Below, piece after piece: positions 1 through 4,655 of a DNA stretch of 5,428 bases (its first letter is position 1; every line of letters starts with the position of its first letter). Under the pieces are notes generated by a model that was not told where the DNA came from, did no database searches, and saw nothing but the letters and a program-made list of their open reading frames with translations. The DNA is from Nitrolancea sp040255925 (GTDB taxonomy: Bacteria; Chloroflexota; Chloroflexia; Thermomicrobiales; Thermomicrobiaceae): NCBI GenBank assembly GCA_040255925.1, contig JBDZVX010000154.1, positions 1-5,428 on the forward strand, read 5' to 3'. Made by a program: the position numbers and the translations under genes.

Positions 1-293
1 GCATCGGCCCCAAATGTGCCAACCTCGTCCTGGCGATCGCCTGCGACCAGCCGCGTATTTCGGTCGATGTCCACGTTCATCGCGTCACCAACCGCTGGGG
101 TTACGTCCATACGAGGACCCCGGAACAAACGATGACGGCGCTTGAGGCCAAGCTTCCACCCCGCTTCTGGGTGGACATCAACCGCCTGCTCGTCCCGTTC
201 GGCAAGCATGTGTGCACGGCCCGTCTTCCACACTGCTCGACCTGCCCGGTCCTCGACATGTGCCAGCAGATCGGTGTGACCGCGCACCGGTAA
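1..293 (+). CDS. nth: Endonuclease III, C-terminal part (gene starts before the window)
   Basis: DNA glycosylase/AP lyase of base-excision repair, which removes oxidised pyrimidines and nicks the abasic site in the cytoplasm. The visible 96 residues (frame from base 3) begin inside the helix-hairpin-helix at IGPKCAN. The lysine there (visible residue 4) matches the catalytic Lys of the family. VDVHVHRV follows, whose Asp (residue 22) matches the catalytic Asp. The end carries the [4Fe-4S] ligand pattern C-x6-C-x2-C-x5-C at residues 71, 78, 81 and 87, the hallmark of Nth-type enzymes, close to the TAA at 291-293. The E. coli enzyme is about 211 residues, so roughly the first half lies outside the window. 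MutY shares the cluster, but the Lys in the hairpin argues for Nth. Nothing in the visible part looks damaged. Confidence 0.93.
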   Translation, partial: IGPKCANLVLAIACDQPRISVDVHVHRVTNRWGYVHTRTPEQTMTALEAKLPPRFWVDINRLLVPFGKHVCTARLPHCSTCPVLDMCQQIGVTAHR

Positions 294-365
294 TCCCAGA
301 CAGCGACAACGATCACGCCCTGCCGGCACAGGAACGCGGGCACGACGACCGCCCCCGGACGGAGC

Positions 366-383
366 GTCCCGGCCTTCCGGGTG
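366..383. terminator. Weak hairpin after nth
   Basis: CCCGG (368-372), a 4-base loop CCTT, and CCGGG (377-381) form a short GC stem about 75 bases after the nth stop and about 105 bases before the copper-protein start. There is no following T tract, so it is at best a poor intrinsic terminator. The rest of 294-486 shows only a short palindrome, CACCTGGTG at 432-440. I see no convincing promoter hexamers there. Confidence 0.2.
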
Positions 384-486
384 CCGCAAGGTGGGTCCAG
401 GACGTGCAAAGTGATAAGACGCTACCCGGAGCACCTGGTGGGAAACACGCCTCATGAGAATCCAGCTTCCCAGAAAGGAACAGCAC

Positions 487-897
487 ATGACGGCCGAACA
501 AGAACCCACAGTTCCGAATCAAGCACCTCCGTTCACGTCGGCACCCCCACTGACTGCCGAACAGAAACTGATGGAGCGCTGCATCAACCACTGTCTGGAG
601 GTCGTGAAGACCGCCTCGGCCTGTGCCACTTGGTGCATCACCAGTGACCAGGCACAAACTTTGGCCGAATGCTCCCGCTCCTGTTTGGATGCCGCGACCA
701 TCACCGCGGCTAACGCCACCATGATGGCGCGCGGCTCCCGCTTCTCCGGCCCAGTCACGAGCGTCTGCGCGGATCTCTGTGAGTCGTGTGCCGCTGAGTG
801 CGAACACCACGGCCACTATTCCGAGATCATTCGGCAGTGCGCGGAGACTTGCCGGCGTTGCGCCGAGACCTGCCGGGAGATGGCCGCGGTGGCCTAG
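487..897 (+). CDS. Four-helix-bundle copper-binding protein (Csp/DUF326-like), cytosolic
   Basis: Probable Cu(I)-sequestering protein of the Csp/DUF326 family, in which Cys residues line the core of a four-helix bundle and store many copper ions. The 136 residues hold 14 Cys, all in CxxxC pairs: 32/36, 46/50, 62/66, 94/98, 101/105, 118/122 and 125/129. CxxC links occur at 98-101 and 122-125, and a His cluster EHHGH spans 106-110. There is no signal peptide or twin-arginine motif, so it should stay in the cytosol like Csp3 rather than be exported like Csp1. The Pro/Ala-rich first 25 residues look disordered. I chose the ATG at 487 because AGAAAGGAA (472-480) sits about 6 bases upstream; an in-frame ATG at 454 would add 11 residues but lacks a good site. 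It is short in Cys compared with well-studied Csp3 proteins, as I recall them. No copper regulator or pump lies nearby. Confidence 0.85.
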   Translation: MTAEQEPTVPNQAPPFTSAPPLTAEQKLMERCINHCLEVVKTASACATWCITSDQAQTLAECSRSCLDAATITAANATMMARGSRFSGPVTSVCADLCESCAAECEHHGHYSEIIRQCAETCRRCAETCREMAAVA

Positions 898-948
898 CCC
901 TCCAATCGCGAAGCCAGTCAACTGAACCCGTTGCCAGCGCGGCGCGGA

Positions 949-1347
949 TTACTTGACCGGGACCGTGCAGAAAGCGCAGCGGCGTGCCGCGAGCGGAATC
1001 TCGCTCAGGCATTCGGCGCAGGTCTTCGTTGTCGGGGCGGCGACCGCCCCACGGTTCCGCCGGTCCTTGACCCGGGTCATCGGGAGAACGACGAAGTAGT
1101 AGATGATCGCCGCGGTGATGACGAAGGCCACGACAGCGTTGATGAAGCTGCCATAGTGAAATTGGCTGTTATTAATCGTGAACTTGAGCGCGGAGAAGTC
1201 CGGCTGACCGCCGAAAGCGGCAATCAGCGGCGTCAGCATATCCTCCGTAAATGCCTTGATGACGGTCGCGAAGGCCGCGCCAATGATCACGGCGACGGCG
1301 AGATCGACGACGTTCCCCTGGAGCAGAAACTCTCTAAACCCTTTCAT
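949..1347 (-). CDS. mscL: Large-conductance mechanosensitive channel MscL
   Basis: Inner-membrane homo-oligomeric channel that opens under membrane tension to release solutes after hypo-osmotic shock. The 132 residues show the standard order. The N-terminal amphipathic helix is MKGFREFLLQGN (1-12). TM1, with VVDLAVAVIIGAAFATVI, spans about 13-40. A periplasmic loop spans about 45-66, and TM2, with NAVVAFVITAAIIYYFVVLP, about 70-90. A basic stretch, RVKDRRNR, follows on the cytoplasmic side. In place of the E. coli-type helical tail there is a short segment with CAEC (110-113) and CAFC (124-127), a zinc-ribbon-like arrangement that I recall in many other MscL proteins. GGAGGA at 1351-1356 lies only 3 bases before the ATG, close but usable. 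It converges on the copper-protein gene with about 51 bases between the stops and no clear terminator there. Confidence 0.97.
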   Translation of the reverse strand: MKGFREFLLQGNVVDLAVAVIIGAAFATVIKAFTEDMLTPLIAAFGGQPDFSALKFTINNSQFHYGSFINAVVAFVITAAIIYYFVVLPMTRVKDRRNRGAVAAPTTKTCAECLSEIPLAARRCAFCTVPVK

Positions 1348-1465
1348 TGGTCCTCCAATCCCCGTCGAGTACTACCGTTCGTGGTCCATAAGCATCCCAA
1401 CTGATCAACATCTCCGCGCTGACTGCCCCCATTCATCAAGGCATAAAAAAGGTCGGCCACACGTC

Positions 1466-1480
1466 GAGACCGAAGGTCTC
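1466..1480. other. Perfect 6-bp hairpin upstream of mscL
   Basis: GAGACC (1466-1471), loop GAA, and GGTCTC (1475-1480) form a tight stem about 120 bases upstream of mscL. Read on the - strand, a run of six T (from A at 1445-1450) follows about 15 bases downstream, with GGTC/GACC also able to pair across the gap. It resembles a poor terminator reading toward mscL, but no - strand gene lies upstream to need one, so a regulatory or small-RNA role is equally possible. Confidence 0.25.
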
Positions 1481-1565
1481 ATCCTCCCGAACATGTAGCC
1501 CCCTTAGGGAGAGGATCAGCCACCTGACTTTACGGGCGCACCTACGGGACCGGCAAGACCACGCG

Positions 1566-1671
1566 ACCGGCCTTTCGCCCGGTGGAGGTATCGGTCCTCC
1601 GGGCCATACCTGCCCTTGCCGGGTAGAATCACCGGCAGGAAAAGGCTCCGGTGTTGGTCAACCGGCTCCGG
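1566..1671. repeat. Tandem short inverted repeats and an 8-base direct repeat before the 1698 gene
   Basis: Four consecutive small stems can be read. They are ACCGG/CCGGT (1566-1570 with 1579-1583), GGAGG/CCTCC (1584-1588 with 1596-1600), TGCCGG/CCGGCA (1617-1622 with 1632-1637, extendable to 8 bp with one G-T) and CCGGT/ACCGG (1648-1652 with 1661-1665). GGCTCCGG occurs twice, at 1644-1651 and 1664-1671, exactly 20 bases apart. The block ends 26 bases before the start codon, so it would lie in the 5' leader or operator of that gene. Confidence 0.45.
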
Positions 1672-1697
1672 GAAGGCGTATCGGGAACGAGGGGACC

Positions 1698-2240
1698 ATG
1701 CCATTCTTCCGACGGCAACGACGGGCGACCGAGGAAACCGCCGAGCCGACCACAGCATCGATCCGGGAACTACGGGCAGCCGAGTGGTCCGGCTACTTTG
1801 AGGGTCCGTCCAATCCGGAAGATTACCGTCAGGCATTCCTGCGCCAATCGCCACTCCCGTGGGAGATCGTGCAGGCGACGCAGCGAGACCTGTTGCGGCT
1901 CCTCGTGGGCCGGGTTCCGGCCGATCTCGGCGTACCGGCCGTCTACGGACTCACCGTCCTCTTCAACGAGCACCCAAAGCCCGATGAGGCGGCGTTCGCC
2001 ATCCTCGCGACGATCATCAACGATCTCCCACCGGCGGCAGCCCATGCGTTGATGACCACGCTTGCCGATGCCTGGCAGGCCGCTCAACAATGGCCCTACG
2101 ACGAGCGTGGGCAACGAATTGCCGATCAGGTGATGAGGACCGTGCGCCGCGTGGAAGCGACATCCGGTGAGGGGAACGAGGCGCTTCTCTATATAGCCCA
2201 GCAAATCGGGGCTGAGGGTCCACGCAATTCGTGCGGTTGA
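1698..2240 (+). CDS. Hypothetical protein, helical, 180 residues
   Basis: I do not recognise this family. The start is well supported: GAGGGGAC lies just before the ATG at 1698, and the reading frame is uninterrupted to TGA at 2238-2240. The N-terminus is very basic (MPFFRRQRR), followed by a Thr/Glu/Pro-rich linker to about residue 20. The remainder looks helical and soluble: an aromatic patch WSGYFEGP (30-37), SPLPWEIV (51-58), then LLRLLVGRVP, a hydrophobic helix around AFAILATIIND (99-109), PPAAAHALMTTLADAWQAAQQW (111-132) and a polar C-terminal helix. There is no signal peptide or clear membrane span and no catalytic motif I can name. A helical-repeat or protein-binding fold would fit, but that is a guess. 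It is probably monocistronic: divergent from mscL and convergent with usp. The single Cys is the second-last residue. Confidence 0.8.
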   Translation: MPFFRRQRRATEETAEPTTASIRELRAAEWSGYFEGPSNPEDYRQAFLRQSPLPWEIVQATQRDLLRLLVGRVPADLGVPAVYGLTVLFNEHPKPDEAAFAILATIINDLPPAAAHALMTTLADAWQAAQQWPYDERGQRIADQVMRTVRRVEATSGEGNEALLYIAQQIGAEGPRNSCG

Positions 2241-2316
2241 CGGGGATAAGGGCACGCTGCGCGGGGTCCGCGAAAGCCGAGCGCCGCGAGGAACCAGCGC
2301 TGGCTGAATCCCCGTC
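2239..2316. terminator. Nested inverted repeats filling the convergent gene junction
   Basis: GACGGGGAT (2239-2247) and ATCCCCGTC (2308-2316) are a perfect 9-bp inverted repeat that encloses almost exactly the space between two convergent genes. The left arm starts within the TGA of the 1698 gene, and the right arm abuts the usp stop at 2317-2319. Inside are CGCTG/CAGCG (2255-2259 with 2295-2299), CGCGG/CCGCG (2260-2264 with 2268-2272, 3-base loop) and a perfect palindrome, CCAGCGCTGG (2294-2303), which overlaps the CAGCG arm. No T tract follows on either strand, so it is not a classical intrinsic terminator, but as a symmetric structure it could end or stabilise both transcripts. Confidence 0.45.
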
Positions 2317-3192
2317 CTACAATACCACCAGCCGTGGGCGGTCCTCCGAAATCACGGAAACCGTCCGGACCATCATGACCGGCGCGTTTCCCCGCCGTAA
2401 TAGATGCCCCGCCAGGTCCCGGAGCGTGAGCCGTTCCATCCCGGTTCGCCCCCGTGTCGCCATTACCACCAGGTCGATTTTGGTGTCCTCCGAGAACGCC
2501 AGGATTTCATCCTCGGCCAAGCCCGTCAGCAGCCGGTATCGCACCCGGACCCCTTCGCCCTCAAGCCGTTCCCGCACGATCCGGAGATACGACTCGGCCA
2601 CCCGCGTCGCGCGCTGGTGCGCGTCGGTCAGCGCAAACGCCGACAAAGGTCCCCCGATGACCAGAGGCGATTCCACAACGCGAACAAGCCAGAGTTCGGC
2701 ATCAAAGGCGCGGGCTAACTCTACCGCGTAGGGAAGCGCCGATTCGGCATGAGCCGATCCGTCCAGCGGGACCATGATCGATCGTGATGCACCGCTGGTA
2801 GCTGATCGCGCGCTGGATCGAATCAGGTGTACCGGGACCTTCGATTCGCGGAGCACCTGATCCGCAACGCTCCCATAAAGCAGCCGGCCCAGACCGCCAC
2901 GCCCGTGAGTCGTCATCGCGATGATCGGGTTGTCCACCTCATCGGCCAGGGCAATGATCTGGTCGACAGTGTTACCGAGCCGGATACTCATATGGAAGGG
3001 ATGGTGCAGGTCGCGGCCCGTCTCCAAAAGGTACGCGGAGGCTTCATCCCGGACCTCGGCGGATGCGTCCGGCGGAATGACCTTGAGCAGATGGAGAGGA
3101 ACGCGGAGATGATCGGCAATCTGCCTGGCGTTGGGCAGAGCCTCTTCCGCGAGCCTCGATCCGTCCAGTGGGACCACCACCACACCAATCAT
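2317..3192 (-). CDS. Tandem-domain universal stress protein (UspA family)
   Basis: Two UspA domains in one 291-residue chain, a common arrangement in high-GC bacteria; cytoplasmic, typically ATP-binding and induced by stress. Domain 1 (about 1-125) starts with VPLDGS (7-12) and carries the nucleotide loop TTHGRGGLGRLLYGS (94-108). This keeps the second Gly, the 9-residue spacer and the Gly-Ser of the G-x2-G-x9-G-S/T motif, but has Thr in place of the first Gly. Domain 2 (about 137-276) repeats VPLDGS (141-146), but its loop ATRGRTGMERLTLRD (245-259) has Ala for the first Gly and Arg-Asp where Gly-Ser should be. Domain 1 probably binds nucleotide and domain 2 probably does not. The ATG at 3190-3192 follows AGGAAGGA (3203-3210) at a slightly long spacing of 10. 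It lies downstream of the microprotein gene on the same strand and could share its transcript. Confidence 0.93.
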   Translation of the reverse strand: MIGVVVVPLDGSRLAEEALPNARQIADHLRVPLHLLKVIPPDASAEVRDEASAYLLETGRDLHHPFHMSIRLGNTVDQIIALADEVDNPIIAMTTHGRGGLGRLLYGSVADQVLRESKVPVHLIRSSARSATSGASRSIMVPLDGSAHAESALPYAVELARAFDAELWLVRVVESPLVIGGPLSAFALTDAHQRATRVAESYLRIVRERLEGEGVRVRYRLLTGLAEDEILAFSEDTKIDLVVMATRGRTGMERLTLRDLAGHLLRRGNAPVMMVRTVSVISEDRPRLVVL

Positions 3193-3248
3193 TGCCCCGT
3201 GTTCCTTCCTAGGCGCGTGCGCTATGCCTTTTCGTGACTCAGAGCGAC

Positions 3249-3324
3249 GGTCCGGTTGACTCGTGGCTGGTCACACACGCCACGGATGGGCGGCCGATTC
3301 CGCCGCCCATCCGACCACCGGACC
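3249..3324. ncRNA. Potential three-way-junction RNA structure upstream of usp
   Basis: Three perfect helices can be read. P1 is GGTCCGGT (3249-3256) with ACCGGACC (3317-3324). P2 is CGTGGC (3262-3267) with GCCACG (3279-3284), with an 11-base loop. P3 is CGGATGGGCGGC (3283-3294) with GCCGCCCATCCG (3302-3313), with a 7-base loop CGATTCC. P2 and P3 overlap by two bases, so one or two pairs must be shared out. P1 encloses both, with junction strands of about 5 and 3-4 bases. The most likely transcript is the - strand, placing the fold in the usp leader or the microprotein trailer, ending about 57 bases before the usp ATG. No T tract follows P3. I do not recognise a known RNA family. Confidence 0.5.
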
Positions 3325-3368
3325 CCTTCATTACGCTGCTGAATCGCTCGCCACATCCTAATGAAGGG
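3324..3368 (-). terminator. 10-bp stem immediately after the microprotein stop
   Basis: CCCTTCATTA (3324-3333) and TAATGAAGGG (3359-3368) are a perfect 10-bp inverted repeat with a 25-base loop. On the - strand it begins 6 bases after the microprotein TAA. It is a good candidate 3' boundary or processing structure for that transcript, though the large loop and lack of a T run are atypical of an intrinsic terminator. One base (3324) is also used by the adjoining P1 helix. Confidence 0.4.
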
Positions 3369-3374
3369 CGGCCA

Positions 3375-3473
3375 TTATCCGGGTAAACCGGGCTTCTTGT
3401 ATTCCCCGATCCAGGTAAGGGCAGCTAGCGCGATGAGAACGACAACAAGCACGCCAATAGCTAAAAAGTCCAT
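3375..3473 (-). CDS. Single-span membrane microprotein, 32 residues
   Basis: A short open frame with a textbook start: AAAGGAG (3483-3489) lies 9 bases before the ATG at 3471-3473. The protein begins MDFLAIGVLVVVLIALAAL, giving one strongly hydrophobic helix over about residues 3-22. It ends in a polar, basic, Gly/Pro-rich tail, WIGEYKKPGLPG, which suggests the tail is cytoplasmic. A longer frame reading through from upstream has no ribosome binding site and no sensible composition, so the short form is the gene. In size and shape it resembles small subunits of membrane complexes (KdpF-like or oxidase-associated peptides), but I do not recognise it as any of these, and no kdp or oxidase gene is nearby. 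It precedes usp on the same strand by 182 bases, with structured DNA between. Confidence 0.65.
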   Translation of the reverse strand: MDFLAIGVLVVVLIALAALTWIGEYKKPGLPG

Positions 3474-3492
3474 CTCCGCAAACTCCTTTCGA

Positions 3493-3567
3493 GCCATCGG
3501 CTGGTGATGTTTCGGTTTCATCCCGCTACCAAATCGATGGCTACGCCTATCGTAAACGGATAGCCAT
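3493..3567 (-). promoter_or_regulatory. Leader with two mutually exclusive pairings before the microprotein
   Basis: On the - strand the leader reads ATGGCTA (3567-3561), then TAGCCATCG (3543-3535), then CGATGGC (3499-3493). The middle segment can pair with the first (7 bp) or with the third (7 bp), but not both. The third segment lies 3 bases before the Shine-Dalgarno AAAGGAG. A TTCCTT at 3585-3580 could also pair with AAGGAG, allowing one G-U. This resembles an attenuator or riboswitch expression platform, but I see no known aptamer consensus and no confident promoter. Confidence 0.35.
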
Positions 3568-3903
3568 AACAATGTCGTCAAGGAATCACAGTCGGCGTTG
3601 CAATATCGTGACAAGATGGAGCAGAAGGCCTGGGATGGTTGGCCCGCCTGGAAAACTACGCGGTGTGGAGTGACGAGCGTGAGGGGTATCGTGCAAGGAG
3701 CACTCAGCTTCCCCAGGGCGTCCGCAGGCCCGGCGACAGTGGTGGCGGAAGTATAGACGTATAAGGGAAAGATTAGAGGACCTCTGAGCGGCGACAGCAC
3801 GGTCCAAGCCGAAAACTCGTGGCCCTCTGAGCCGTTCTACAGTCCCGGCGTCAGCTGGGACGCAAGAATGGTGCGGCCGCCGCTCCCGTAGTCCACGTTT
3901 GGG
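3568..3903. other. Spacer of about 335 bases without a supported gene
   Basis: Nothing here codes convincingly: open frames on both strands lack ribosome binding sites and known motifs. Small items seen are CTCTGAGC twice (3782-3789 and 3825-3832), the palindrome-like AGAGGACCTCT at 3775-3785, and GTCCC/GGGAC (3842-3846 with 3857-3861) about 40 bases after the stop of the 3904 gene, with an overlapping alternative GCGTC/GACGC. The latter could be a weak terminator for that gene but has no T tract. A TTGACG on the - strand (3581-3576) looks like a -35, but no good -10 is at 16-18 bases. Confidence 0.4.
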
Positions 3904-4299
3904 TTAGGTCGCGTAAACGCCGTACTGCTCGCCGGACGCCGTCGCCCATCCGGCGTACCAACCCTTGACTTCAGAAAGCTGACCGCGCCAGAGCGGGATC
4001 ATCTGCACGGGACCGACACCGAAGACTCGCGCATTCTTCAAATGGATATAGTGTCCGGCGCCTCCATGCTCCTCTCGCGTCTCACGACCAACGTCGGCAA
4101 GCTCCTGATCCGTACGACGGCTCATCTGCTCAAGACGGGCGAAGAATTCTTGCTCAGAGATCGGCGTGCCCGAGATGAGCATCCCGCCGAGGAAGAGGGT
4201 CATATCGCCCGGGAAGCGGCCTTCACGCTGGATCGTGCGCTCAATCAGGTCGTAGAGCGCCTGGTCACCCTGTGGTTGTTCGGTCTTGAGGGGTGCCAT
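3904..4299 (-). CDS. Conserved-looking protein of unknown function, 131 residues
   Basis: Not firmly recognised. The start chosen is the ATG at 4297-4299 because GGAG (4306-4309) lies 6 bases upstream; a GTG at 4317 would add 6 residues. The first 30 residues are polar and probably helical. MTLFLGGMLISGTPISEQEFF (33-53) reads as a beta-strand, a Ser-Gly turn and a helix start. A charged helix (54-79) follows, rich in Glu, Arg and Asp. The end HYIHLKNARVFGVGP (83-97) plus WRGQLSEVKGWYAGWA (104-119) resembles, from memory, a family of small actinobacterial and related proteins sometimes labelled gas vesicle accessory (GvpU-like). I hold that link as weak: no gas vesicle genes are visible. It has no signal peptide or membrane span. 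It is divergent from recN across about 356 bases. Confidence 0.75.
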   Translation of the reverse strand: MAPLKTEQPQGDQALYDLIERTIQREGRFPGDMTLFLGGMLISGTPISEQEFFARLEQMSRRTDQELADVGRETREEHGGAGHYIHLKNARVFGVGPVQMIPLWRGQLSEVKGWYAGWATASGEQYGVYAT

Positions 4300-4359
4300 T
4301 CTACTCTCCATCTCCACGTACGCGATTCCCAGCCGGGAGCGCGACGCTCAATTCGTACC

Positions 4360-4387
4360 GGCTCGAGAACGGCTCGAAATGACGTTC
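4360..4387. promoter_or_regulatory. Direct repeat and SOS-box-like site in the recN divergent region
   Basis: GGCTCGA occurs at 4360-4366 and 4371-4377, 11 bases apart, about one helical turn. Overlapping the second copy, CGAAATGACGTTC (4375-4387) matches the Gram-positive type LexA site CGAAC-N4-GTTC with one mismatch in the conserved bases. It lies about 270 bases before recN and about 75 bases before the 3904 gene, so if real it fits the latter better by distance. Confidence 0.2.
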
Positions 4388-4453
4388 TTTTTGTTCTTAC
4401 CATTAGGCTAGCGGAAACAGGGTAAAAAGGTCGCAACAAACCCAGCGCCCGTA

Positions 4454-4562
4454 TGCCAAAAGCATGGCAATCCGATCGGGCGGCCGGTTCAGCCCCCTGA
4501 CCGGCCCACATAGTAAAATCAAGGGTCAGCTGGTCACCCGGCCGGCGATCCGGTGACCGGCC
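4454..4562. repeat. Cluster of inverted repeats in the recN upstream region
   Basis: Three dyads lie in order. TGCCA/TGGCA is at 4454-4458 with 4465-4469. GGCCGGTTCAG is at 4482-4492 with CTGACCGGCC at 4497-4506 (10 bp with one bulged T and a CCCC loop). GGTCACC is at 4532-4538 with GGTGACC at 4552-4558. TGACCGGCC is repeated at 4498-4506 and 4554-4562, so the left arm of the second dyad could pair with either copy. A TAAAAT at 4514-4519 resembles a -10, without a good -35. The block lies in the divergent promoter region, so these are candidate operators or a leader structure of recN. The remainder of 4300-4655 holds no supported gene. Confidence 0.4.
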
Positions 4563-4655
4563 GCCCGCGCTTGCGCAACGGTGATCGCATTCATGCCTGA
4601 CCTACCGCTGCTCGGCGCACTGATCCAACCGGGGTAAAGGATCGATCGGCGCTCA

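Larger units (their letters stand above)
1348..1697. other. Divergent spacer between mscL and the 180-residue gene
   Basis: This 350-base stretch has no gene I can support. It must hold the promoters of mscL (- strand) and of the + strand gene at 1698. I could not find -35/-10 pairs with good sequence and spacing in either direction. A TAGAAT at 1624-1629 resembles a -10 but has no matching -35. The right half is packed with short GGCC-type inverted repeats, listed separately. Open frames here have no ribosome binding sites and are low-complexity shadows. Confidence 0.5.

Noticed and set aside
313..921. A 202-residue - strand open frame opposite the copper-protein gene
   Set aside because: It overlaps the well-supported Cys-rich gene throughout and is a compositional shadow with no recognisable domain or start site.
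1516..1854. A 112-residue - strand open frame between mscL and the 1698 gene
   Set aside because: No ribosome binding site, low-complexity Arg/Pro/Gly composition, and overlap with the better-supported + strand gene start.
2231..2731. Long open frames on the + strand across the usp gene
   Set aside because: They are Arg/Ser/Pro-rich shadows of the usp coding strand, without a ribosome binding site or family motifs.
3375..3473. KdpF as the identity of the microprotein
   Set aside because: Size and single span fit, but the sequence does not match what I recall of KdpF and no kdpA/B/C gene lies next to it.
3493..3535. A GEMM-I c-di-GMP riboswitch in the microprotein leader
   Set aside because: Only a GGTAGCGGG-like stretch and a CCGATGG resemble it; the conserved 5' half with its tetraloop helix is absent.
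3474..3800. An N-terminal extension of the microprotein to 141 residues
   Set aside because: The extension has no plausible start signal or composition, while the internal ATG has a strong Shine-Dalgarno at ideal spacing.
4482..4506. A tRNA T-arm suggested by GGTTCAG
   Set aside because: No acceptor, D or anticodon arms surround it; the sequence is better explained as one arm of a simple inverted repeat.
4593..4637. A 14-codon leader peptide before recN
   Set aside because: It has an ATG and a stop just before recN but no Shine-Dalgarno and no attenuator-like codon run.
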